Assembly (NCBI GenBank): GCA_900321525.1
Contig: ONWL01000111.1
Span: forward strand, 1-5,685
Reading direction: 5' to 3'
From: an uncultured Eubacteriales bacterium
GTDB taxonomy: Bacteria > Bacillota > Clostridia > Lachnospirales > Lachnospiraceae
DNA length: 5,685 bases
Each line of letters opens with the position of its first letter. Within the stretch, counting starts at the first letter, position 1. This document shows positions 1 to 4,609 of the stretch, one piece after another. Position numbers and translations under genes: made by a program. Under the pieces are notes generated by a model that made no database searches, had not been told where the DNA came from, and was given only the letters and a program-made list of their open reading frames with translations.

Positions 1-208
1 TACATCCTACCGTAAATGCACAACGTGTTCTGGTAGATGTCTTTTCAAAAATCAATGCAATATTCTTGCCTTTTAAACTGGTTCCGGGAATCCCTGCCTT
101 TTTCTTTGCCTTCAGGCTGGCAGCCAGATCCAGCAAATATCCAATCTCCTCTGGTGTAAAATCCTTTAATGTCAAAAAATTTCTTCCTTTTAAACTAATC
201 CCACTCAT
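1..208 (-). CDS. argF: Ornithine carbamoyltransferase, N-terminal part (runs off left edge)
   Basis: This enzyme carbamoylates ornithine with carbamoyl phosphate to give citrulline in the cytoplasm. It works in arginine synthesis (ArgF) or, in reverse, in the arginine deiminase pathway (ArcB). Only the first 69 residues are inside the window. They begin MSGISLKGRNFLTLKDFTPE, the usual start of the family, and include the carbamoyl-phosphate-binding motif STRTR at residues 58-62 within EKTSTRTRCAF. The ATG at 208-206 is preceded by AGAGGA (218-213). The gene is transcribed leftwards, divergent from the flippase gene, and has its own promoter and ARG-box-like sites in the gap. The biosynthetic and catabolic forms cannot be told apart from this fragment; the symbol argF is the default choice. 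The ornithine-binding domain lies outside the window. Confidence 0.88.
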   Translation of the reverse strand, partial: MSGISLKGRNFLTLKDFTPEEIGYLLDLAASLKAKKKAGIPGTSLKGKNIALIFEKTSTRTRCAFTVGC

Positions 209-294
209 CCTATCCTCTTTTCCGAAGCGTTGACACGCCTCTCTTTTCTGTCCTTATTTTCAGGCAAACCGTCTTTTCTTTCAGGGTCATTATC

Positions 295-323
295 AGTATA
301 AGTTTCCGAAGGTCAAAAGTCAA
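295..323 (-). promoter_or_regulatory. Sigma-A-type promoter for the carbamoyltransferase gene
   Basis: On the minus strand a -35 TTGACT (323-318) and a -10 TATACT (300-295) are separated by exactly 17 bases. Each hexamer matches the consensus at 5 of 6 positions. Transcription would start near 288, giving a leader of about 80 bases before the ATG at 208. No other minus-strand promoter in the gap is as good. Confidence 0.65.
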
Positions 324-349
324 CCATATACAGAAATTTCAGGTCTTTT

Positions 350-363
350 TGTATAAAATTACA
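350..363. promoter_or_regulatory. ARG box-like operator, weaker copy
   Basis: TGTATAAAATTACA matches the ARG-box consensus at 11 of 14 positions. It is centred 32 bases (about three helical turns) from the better copy at 382-395, so hexameric ArgR could contact both on one face of the helix. Both sites lie upstream of the -35 rather than over the promoter. That position could suit activation, as ArgR does for catabolic arginine genes, or repression by looping. Confidence 0.35.
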
Positions 364-381
364 ATTTTTACGGATTTTTAT

Positions 382-395
382 TGTATATTTATGCA
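382..395. promoter_or_regulatory. ARG box-like operator (ArgR/AhrC), stronger copy
   Basis: The 14-mer TGTATATTTATGCA matches the general bacterial ARG-box consensus TGMATWWWWATKCA at 13 of 14 positions. It lies about 100 bases upstream of the predicted start of an ornithine carbamoyltransferase gene, the expected kind of ArgR/AhrC target. The match is seen directly; binding is inferred. The region is AT-rich, which raises the chance of a fortuitous match. Confidence 0.5.
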
Positions 396-426
396 TTCAT
401 GTCATTTAAACATTTTAATAAAAAGT

Positions 427-450
427 GTTGGGTACCATAGTTTCCCAATT
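427..450 (+). repeat. 24-base intergenic repeat, copy A
   Basis: This segment (core CATAGTTTCCCAATT) is identical at 20 of 24 positions to 4581-4604, the right end of the palindromic element between ligA and metA. Weaker similarity continues on both sides: TTTAAAC then ATTTT on the left against TTCAAAC then ATTTT there, and TATTC on the right. Here it may be a decayed end of the same element. It also contains the inverted pair TTGGG (428-432) and CCCAA (444-448). Confidence 0.45.
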
Positions 451-543
451 GTTTATTCAGATGTATTTGTCCGAATCAGATACTTCTAATTTCCCTCTCT
501 ATGCTCATATAGTAAATAAGACCATCAAAACCACGGGAGACTT

Positions 544-2112
544 ATGAAAAAAAATCGTCCTGTTATCGTTGGCACACTTTTATTGACACTTTCCGGTATT
601 TTGTGCCGTACCATTGGATTTTTCTATCGGATTTTTCTTTCTCACACCATCGGAGAAGAGGGAATGGGACTATATCAACTAGCCTTTTCTGCAGCTGCCA
701 TCTTCACCGCCCTGTGCTGCAGCGGTTTTCAGACTGCCATTTCCCAGTTGACTGCCACTGCAAACGGACACACAGAGCAGGAACGACAGATTTTTCGCAG
801 CGGCATGCTGTTATCCATGCTGACCTCTGCGGTGACCGGACTGGCACTGTATGAATTTGCCCCGCTGATTGCCAGCACACTCTTAATGGAAGAGCGGTGC
901 ATCATTTTATTACAGTACTATGCCATCTCCCTGCCTTTTTCTGCCATACATAACTGTTTCAATGGTGCTTATCTGGGAAAGCAAAAAGCATTACTTCCGG
1001 CTCTTTCTCAGCTGTTCGAGCAAATCATCCGTGTGGCCTCCATCCTGATCATGTGGCAGGTTGCCCTCTCTCAGGGACAGGAACTCACCCCCAGCCATGC
1101 AATGGTCGGCCTGTTCATCAGCGAATTGGCAGTGGTATTGTTTCTCATCCCCTGCTACTGTGCAGAAAAACATTCCGCAAATGTAAAGCTGAAATCTGCT
1201 GCCTCTGGCATCACTTCCACTCCATCTGCCATGGAAGCCTCTTTCCCTCAGACAGAAAATACTTCTGGTGGGTTTGTCCTGAAAAACCTGCTGGTCTTTG
1301 CCATGCCGCTGATTGCCAATCGTCTGGTGTTAACCCTGCTGCAAAGTCTGGAGACAATCTTTATCCCCGGCCAGCTGCGATTATACGGGCTGTCTGCCAG
1401 TGATGCCCTTCGTACATATGGCGTATTCACTGGAATGGTATTGCCTTTTTTGATGTTTCCTGCTTCTCTCACCGGCTCTGTAGCGACTATGACACTACCG
1501 GCTGTCGCCAGTGCCCAGTCCAATGAAAACACCAAAAAACTTCATTCCATTTCCCGCAGTACCATTGCCTTTTCTCTCTGGCTTGGTTTCTTTGCTGCTG
1601 GATTGTTTTATCTATACGGACAGGAAATTGGTGATCTGATCTTTGGCAGTGCGGCCGCAGGTTCGTATCTGAAAACCCTCTCCTTCCTCTGCCCGTTTTT
1701 GTATCTGTCCATGACATTAAACAGCATTTTAAATGGACTGGGAAAACCCAATATCATCTTCTTTCAGTCCATTTTCTGTCTGTTGCTGCGGATGCTTTCT
1801 GTGCTGTTTCTCATTCCCTGGATGGGCATCTGGGGCTACTTTATCGGCACTTTCCTCAGTCAAAGCCTCATCTGTGTCATGCACTATCATTATCTGCAAA
1901 AATTACTGAACCTGCCTTTTTATGGAACAGACTATCTTCTTCATCCCATTTTTTCCACTTGCGTCAGCGGCGGCATCAGTATTGGATTTTATACATTACT
2001 ACGCCAGTATATTTCAGTTCTGCCTTCCCTACTGCCCCTGACCTGCGCACTTGGCATGATGTGCCTGATCGGATGCGGTTTCGGACTTCGCTCCTTCCGT
2101 TTCGTTTCCTGA
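544..2112 (+). CDS. SpoVB/MurJ-like oligosaccharide flippase (MATE/MOP superfamily)
   Basis: This 522-residue polytopic membrane protein probably flips a lipid-linked sugar precursor across the cytoplasmic membrane. Its length matches Bacillus SpoVB (about 518), which supports spore-cortex peptidoglycan synthesis. About 14 hydrophobic segments are visible, roughly at 7-29, 42-68, 87-113, 120-142, 150-172, 186-206, 246-268, 293-320, 340-358, 378-396, 405-425, 427-447, 466-488 and 491-513. The N-terminal signature SGILCRTIGFFYRIFL with R22 and R29, then GEEGMGLYQL (37-46), is typical of the SpoVB branch, as is AMPLIANRLVLTLLQSLETI (253-272). A Ser/Thr-rich soluble loop at about 208-243 joins the two six-to-eight-helix halves. 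The ATG follows GGGAG (535-539) by 4 bases. No terminator follows it, so read-through into the PH-domain gene is likely. The exact substrate is unknown: Lachnospiraceae often carry several paralogues (SpoVB, YtgP/MurJ, Wzx). Confidence 0.85.
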   Translation: MKKNRPVIVGTLLLTLSGILCRTIGFFYRIFLSHTIGEEGMGLYQLAFSAAAIFTALCCSGFQTAISQLTATANGHTEQERQIFRSGMLLSMLTSAVTGLALYEFAPLIASTLLMEERCIILLQYYAISLPFSAIHNCFNGAYLGKQKALLPALSQLFEQIIRVASILIMWQVALSQGQELTPSHAMVGLFISELAVVLFLIPCYCAEKHSANVKLKSAASGITSTPSAMEASFPQTENTSGGFVLKNLLVFAMPLIANRLVLTLLQSLETIFIPGQLRLYGLSASDALRTYGVFTGMVLPFLMFPASLTGSVATMTLPAVASAQSNENTKKLHSISRSTIAFSLWLGFFAAGLFYLYGQEIGDLIFGSAAAGSYLKTLSFLCPFLYLSMTLNSILNGLGKPNIIFFQSIFCLLLRMLSVLFLIPWMGIWGYFIGTFLSQSLICVMHYHYLQKLLNLPFYGTDYLLHPIFSTCVSGGISIGFYTLLRQYISVLPSLLPLTCALGMMCLIGCGFGLRSFRFVS

Positions 2113-2146
2113 ATGTTTCATCAAGAAGGAATCTGGTAAAAATCGC

Positions 2147-2175
2147 TTGTTTTTATGAGAAAATCTGTTTATACT
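2147..2175 (+). promoter_or_regulatory. Putative promoter for the PH-domain gene
   Basis: TTGTTT (2147-2152) and TATACT (2170-2175) are 17 bases apart. The -10 is good; the -35 matches only its first three bases. Transcription would start near 2182, giving a leader of about 92 bases that includes the perfect dyad at 2235-2251. It would supplement read-through from the flippase gene. Confidence 0.45.
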
Positions 2176-2234
2176 GTAAATAACTGACCGGAACTGACAA
2201 GCACCGGTTAAATTTGAAGTGAAACATAGGTATG

Positions 2235-2251
2235 CTGTCCGAATCGGACAG
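2235..2251. promoter_or_regulatory. Perfect 17-bp dyad in the PH-gene leader
   Basis: CTGTCCGAATCGGACAG is a perfect inverted repeat: 8-base arms around one central A. It ends 8 bases before the AGAGAGG ribosome binding site. As DNA it looks like an operator half-site pair. As RNA it could form a 6-bp stem with a 5-base GAAUC loop next to the Shine-Dalgarno. It has no U-tract, so it is not a terminator for the flippase gene. A 13/17-identical imperfect copy lies at 467-483. Confidence 0.5.
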
Positions 2252-2259
2252 TCACCGGG

Positions 2260-2266
2260 AGAGAGG
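2260..2266 (+). promoter_or_regulatory. Ribosome binding site fixing the PH-gene start
   Basis: AGAGAGG ends 7 bases before the ATG at 2274. The in-frame ATG 14 codons upstream (2232) has no Shine-Dalgarno, lies inside the leader next to the dyad, and would add an N-terminal stretch unlike the family. The start at 2274 is therefore preferred. Confidence 0.7.
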
Positions 2267-2273
2267 TGTGCAT

Positions 2274-2711
2274 ATGGCAAAAAAAGAAAAAGCAGAAATT
2301 CTTTGGAAAGACCGCAAACATCGGGGATGGTTTCCTCTTAGCTTCACCAAATACTCTGTATCCAATGACCGTCTGTATTCTCAAAGCGGTTTTTTCAACA
2401 CACATTATGATGAATTGCTGTTATACCGCATCACCGATATCTGCCTGACCAGAACACTGGGACAGAAGTTTTTCGGCACCGGCACCATCATCTTATATGC
2501 CAAGCAGGATGCCGGTGGTCAGGTACAGTTGATCAATATCAAACATCCAAAAGAGGTGAAAAATTTCCTTTCCAAGGCGGTAGAGGAATCCCGTGTGAAG
2601 TATAATGTAGTGGGCAAGGAGTTTTATGGTTCCGGCATGCCTCATCCCGGCGTGGATTTCGAGGATGGTCCAATGGACATGGACGGTCCTTTTGAGGGGC
2701 ATATGCATTAA
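2274..2711 (+). CDS. Small bacterial PH-domain protein (bPH_2/DUF304 family)
   Basis: This is a 145-residue soluble protein with one bacterial pleckstrin-homology-like domain at about residues 18-105. Family features in order are the WFPLSFTKYSVSNDRL strand pair (19-34), GFFNTHYDELLLYRITDI (39-56), the LGQKFFGTGTI turn (62-72) and a C-terminal helix HPKEVKNFLSKAVEE (91-105). No membrane segment or signal peptide is seen; many relatives are membrane-anchored, this one is not. Such domains are usually inferred to be binding or scaffold modules, and the precise function is unknown. Residues about 117-145 form an unusual Gly/Pro/Met/His/Asp-rich tail ending EGHMH. The gene follows the flippase in the same direction and ends 54 bases before the strong terminator hairpin. 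The start is set by the ribosome binding site at 2260-2266. Confidence 0.8.
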   Translation: MAKKEKAEILWKDRKHRGWFPLSFTKYSVSNDRLYSQSGFFNTHYDELLLYRITDICLTRTLGQKFFGTGTIILYAKQDAGGQVQLINIKHPKEVKNFLSKAVEESRVKYNVVGKEFYGSGMPHPGVDFEDGPMDMDGPFEGHMH

Positions 2712-2765
2712 ACCAGAACATACACCCCACCACGTTCTCACATAAAGACAGTAACAGTTGTTACT

Positions 2766-2809
2766 TATATCAAACAAAAGGGAGCTTTCGCTCCCTTTTG
2801 TTTGATATA
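2766..2809. terminator. Bidirectional intrinsic terminator, 20-bp perfect stem
   Basis: Arms at 2766-2785 and 2790-2809 are perfectly complementary over 20 bp around a TTTC loop (GAAA on the other strand). The GC-rich core is GGGAGC/GCTCCC. It is flanked by an A-rich run on one side and TTTTGTTT on the other, so each strand reads as hairpin plus U-tract. It sits between the convergent PH-domain (ends 2711) and NADAR (ends 2855) genes and should stop both transcripts. Confidence 0.9.
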
Positions 2810-2854
2810 CCCGGAACACTTCCATATCACCACTGTCTGAAAGTCCTACCCGGC

Positions 2855-3334
2855 TTACCTCAATCTGTTTCTCGCCATCATCAACCCATACCCCAGCAGA
2901 TTTTGCCCTTTCCATTTGCTGATGTCGTAGCGATTGGGATCATGCATGGACAGACCAATTCCCCAAATACAATCTTTCACTGCACATTCCGCTAAAACTG
3001 CATCTTCTGTCGCCAATAGCTTGTCTTTCAGTTCCTGATTTTGTGAGAATTTTGCCAGTAATCCCTCATAAATCAAAATCTGCCTTACCCCATTCCAGAT
3101 ATGATCGTGATATCCGGACACGAGACGTCCTAACCGTTTGATCTCGGCAACGTCCTCTGTTTCCATGATTCTTTTTGCCATTTCCGTATCTCCAAAACAC
3201 ATCGCTTTTTGATACATCATGTACTGTTCCATAGAAGAAAACATCTTTTCTCCTACTATAAAATCGGACAGATACCAGTTGCTGAGATAGCCATTCTCTT
3301 CCTGTGGATTGTGAAATCCTATGATCTTCATCAT
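2855..3334 (-). CDS. NADAR/YbiA-family N-glycosidase (DUF1768)
   Basis: This 159-residue cytoplasmic protein is of full family length. Hallmarks in order are ENGYLSNWY (13-21), FSSMEQYMMYQKAMCFGD (32-49, with E36 in the usual active-site position), LGR (68-70), W80, LAKFSQN (93-99), DCIWGIGL (121-128) and the C-terminal WKGQNLLGYGLMMAR (141-155). Characterised relatives cleave N-glycosidic bonds. YbiA/COG3236 proteins hydrolyse reactive early riboflavin-pathway intermediates, and DarT-linked NADARs remove ADP-ribose from guanine in DNA. No darT or rib gene is visible here, so the substrate is open. The first of two adjacent ATGs is chosen because AAAGG (3349-3345) is well placed for it. The gene is last in a minus-strand run after metA, with a 105-base gap, and is followed by the bidirectional terminator. 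A short ORF overlaps its start by ATGA. Confidence 0.87.
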   Translation of the reverse strand: MMKIIGFHNPQEENGYLSNWYLSDFIVGEKMFSSMEQYMMYQKAMCFGDTEMAKRIMETEDVAEIKRLGRLVSGYHDHIWNGVRQILIYEGLLAKFSQNQELKDKLLATEDAVLAECAVKDCIWGIGLSMHDPNRYDISKWKGQNLLGYGLMMARNRLR

Positions 3335-3426
3335 ACTTCGCCTACCTTTTTCACTGCCAGATCAAGGGGAAGATCGTGCAGCCCATAATATGCCCTCATC
3401 AAAAACTCAATCGGGATCTTCTTCAC
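3331..3426 (-). CDS. Possible 31-codon ORF overlapping the NADAR start
   Basis: An open frame (3477-3331, bounded upstream by a stop at 3480) fills most of the metA-NADAR gap and ends in a TGA that overlaps the NADAR start codon as ATGA, the classic translational-coupling arrangement. The most plausible start is GTG at 3426; ATG at 3399 would give 22 codons. The product contains FLMRAYYGLHDLPLDL, which looks protein-like and could be an amphipathic helix. No good Shine-Dalgarno precedes either start; the GGAGGG in the end of metA is 16 bases too far up. The product is not recognised. It could be a real small protein, a decayed gene end, or chance. Confidence 0.28.
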   Translation of the reverse strand: MKKIPIEFLMRAYYGLHDLPLDLAVKKVGEV

Positions 3427-3439
3427 TCTGTTTTCTGCT

Positions 3440-4366
3440 CTATCCCTCCAACTGTCTGCTTTTCCAACTATACGGTGTCACCTGATATACATAGAAGTTC
3501 AGCCAGTTGGTATACAACATATTGGCATGACACCGCCATGTGAGCAGGGGTGTACAGGAAGGGTCATCATTTTCATAATATCGAACTGGAGGTGCAATCT
3601 CAATGCCTTTTGCCACATCCCGTTTGTATTCAGAATCCAATGACATCCGGTCATATTCTGGATGTCCAAACAAAAATACCTGTTTGCCATCCCGGCTTTT
3701 CACCAGATAGACCCCCGCCTCTTCTGACACTGCCAACAGTTGCAGCTGAGAATGTGCCAGCACATCTTCCTCCCGAACTCCACTGTATCTGGAATGAGGG
3801 GCATAAAACAGATCATCAAAACTGCGAACCAGTGGTTCACATCGATCCAATACACGATGCACATAAATTCCGGACAGCTTCTCCGGCAATGCTACCTTCT
3901 CTATGTTATAGTGATACCAGATTCCGGCCAATGCCCCCCAGCAGATATGGAATGTAGAAGTCACATGAGTCTTGGTCCACTCCATGATCCAGCACAATTC
4001 CTCCCAATATGTAACTTCCTCAAAGGGCAGATTCTCTACCGGTGCCCCGGTGATGATCATTCCATCATAAAATTCATCCTGCACCTGATCAAATGTCACA
4101 TAAAATTTGTTGATATGGCTGGCAGGTGTGTTTTTGGATTCATGACCGGATACATTCAGGTAAGTCACATTCACCTGTATAGGCGTATTGGACAGGGCAC
4201 GCAGCAGCTGTGTCTCATAGTCCTGCTTGACAGGCATCAGATTCAAAATGATGATATTCAACGGACGAACTCTCTGGGTAGCAGCTCTGTTCTCCCCCAT
4301 CATAAATATATTTTCAGATTCCAAAACCTCTCTGGCCGGCAGGCCGTTTTCCACACGAATAGGCAT
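3440..4366 (-). CDS. metA: Homoserine O-acyltransferase MetA, predicted acetyl-CoA-specific
   Basis: MetA activates the homoserine hydroxyl, the committed step of methionine synthesis, in the cytoplasm. The protein is complete at 308 residues (family about 300-310) and begins MPIRVENGLPAREVLESENI. The class-I glutamine-amidotransferase-like fold carries catalytic C142 (in STFHICWGALAG, 137-148), H235 and E237 (in LFGHPEYDR, 232-240). Residue 111, after TGAPV, is glutamate. In studied MetA proteins E111 selects acetyl-CoA and glycine selects succinyl-CoA, so the product should be O-acetylhomoserine although many databases label the family succinyltransferase. The ATG follows AAGGAG (4378-4373) by 6 bases. 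It lies downstream of ligA on the same strand across a 243-base gap filled by a palindromic element. No SAM riboswitch or T-box leader is visible there. Confidence 0.95.
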   Translation of the reverse strand: MPIRVENGLPAREVLESENIFMMGENRAATQRVRPLNIIILNLMPVKQDYETQLLRALSNTPIQVNVTYLNVSGHESKNTPASHINKFYVTFDQVQDEFYDGMIITGAPVENLPFEEVTYWEELCWIMEWTKTHVTSTFHICWGALAGIWYHYNIEKVALPEKLSGIYVHRVLDRCEPLVRSFDDLFYAPHSRYSGVREEDVLAHSQLQLLAVSEEAGVYLVKSRDGKQVFLFGHPEYDRMSLDSEYKRDVAKGIEIAPPVRYYENDDPSCTPLLTWRCHANMLYTNWLNFYVYQVTPYSWKSRQLEG

Positions 4367-4400
4367 ACGAATCTCCTTTCTCTTTTATACATTCCAGACG

Positions 4401-4603
4401 ATTGCGAAACTCTTTGAAACAATCATAAAACAGCCTGCACCATCAAAATTTTTACGTTTGAAAAACTCTGTGGAGCGTTGGCACTTTGTTCTTCGAGTTT
4501 TGCGAAGAAAAACATTAGTGCCACTACGCGTAACCGAAGTGAGAGCGTGTTTTTCAAACCAAAATTTTGAGGGAGAAGGCGTTGGATATCATAGTCTCGC
4601 AAT
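4401..4603. mobile_element. MITE-like or dispersed nested palindromic element in the ligA-metA gap
   Basis: The ends are imperfect inverted repeats: 4401-4413 reads ATTGCGAAACTCT and the reverse complement of 4591-4603 reads ATTGCGAGACTAT (11 of 13 identical). Inside is a large palindrome. CAAAATTTT (4444-4452) pairs with 4561-4569, TTTGAAAAAC (4457-4466) with 4549-4558, TGGCACT (4479-4485) with 4517-4523, and TTCTTCG (4489-4495) with 4503-4509. GCCT (4433-4436) may also pair with AGGC (4577-4580). The whole could fold as one long interrupted hairpin. No transposase is encoded. It begins 35 bases before the metA start and ends 6 bases after the ligA stop, leaving the metA ribosome binding site intact. 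No clear target-site duplication was seen. A structured RNA or an attenuator is an alternative. Confidence 0.55.
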
Positions 4604-4604
4604 T
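4581..4604 (+). repeat. 24-base intergenic repeat, copy B
   Basis: The right end of the palindromic element is identical at 20 of 24 positions to 427-450, in the same orientation. It is directly next to the ligA stop codon (4612-4610). The shared core is CATAGT followed by CAATT. Confidence 0.5.
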
Positions 4605-4609
4605 ACCTA

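Larger units (their letters stand above)
209..543. other. Divergent intergenic region, carbamoyltransferase/flippase
   Basis: This 335-base, AT-rich, gene-free stretch separates two divergent genes. It holds the minus-strand promoter (295-323), two ARG-box-like palindromes (350-395), a 24-base segment that recurs between ligA and metA (427-450), and a partial copy of the dyad found in the PH-gene leader (467-483). For the plus-strand flippase no convincing -35/-10 pair was found. The best -10-like hexamer is TATAGT (508-513), with only a poor -35 partner (TTCTAA, 484-489). Confidence 0.6.

Noticed and set aside
2113..2165. Possible terminator after the flippase gene
   Set aside because: Only A-run/T-run complementarity is present; there is no GC-rich stem, so read-through into the next gene seems likely.
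2232..2273. Upstream ATG giving a 14-residue longer PH-domain protein
   Set aside because: It has no ribosome binding site and its extra codons overlap the dyad and the Shine-Dalgarno of the ATG at 2274, which is far better placed.
2750..2765. AGTAAC/GTTACT inverted repeat just before the terminator
   Set aside because: It is a 6-bp AT-leaning stem without a U-tract, too weak to be a separate terminator and not supported as an operator.
3740..4417. Long plus-strand open frame opposite metA
   Set aside because: It is antisense to a clearly recognisable metA, has no family features, and reads as a shadow of the codon pattern.
4571..4580. GGGAGAAGGC, close to the SpoIIIE/SRS chromosome-polarity octamer GAGAAGGG
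   Set aside because: It is only 7 of 8, and such short G-rich words occur often by chance.
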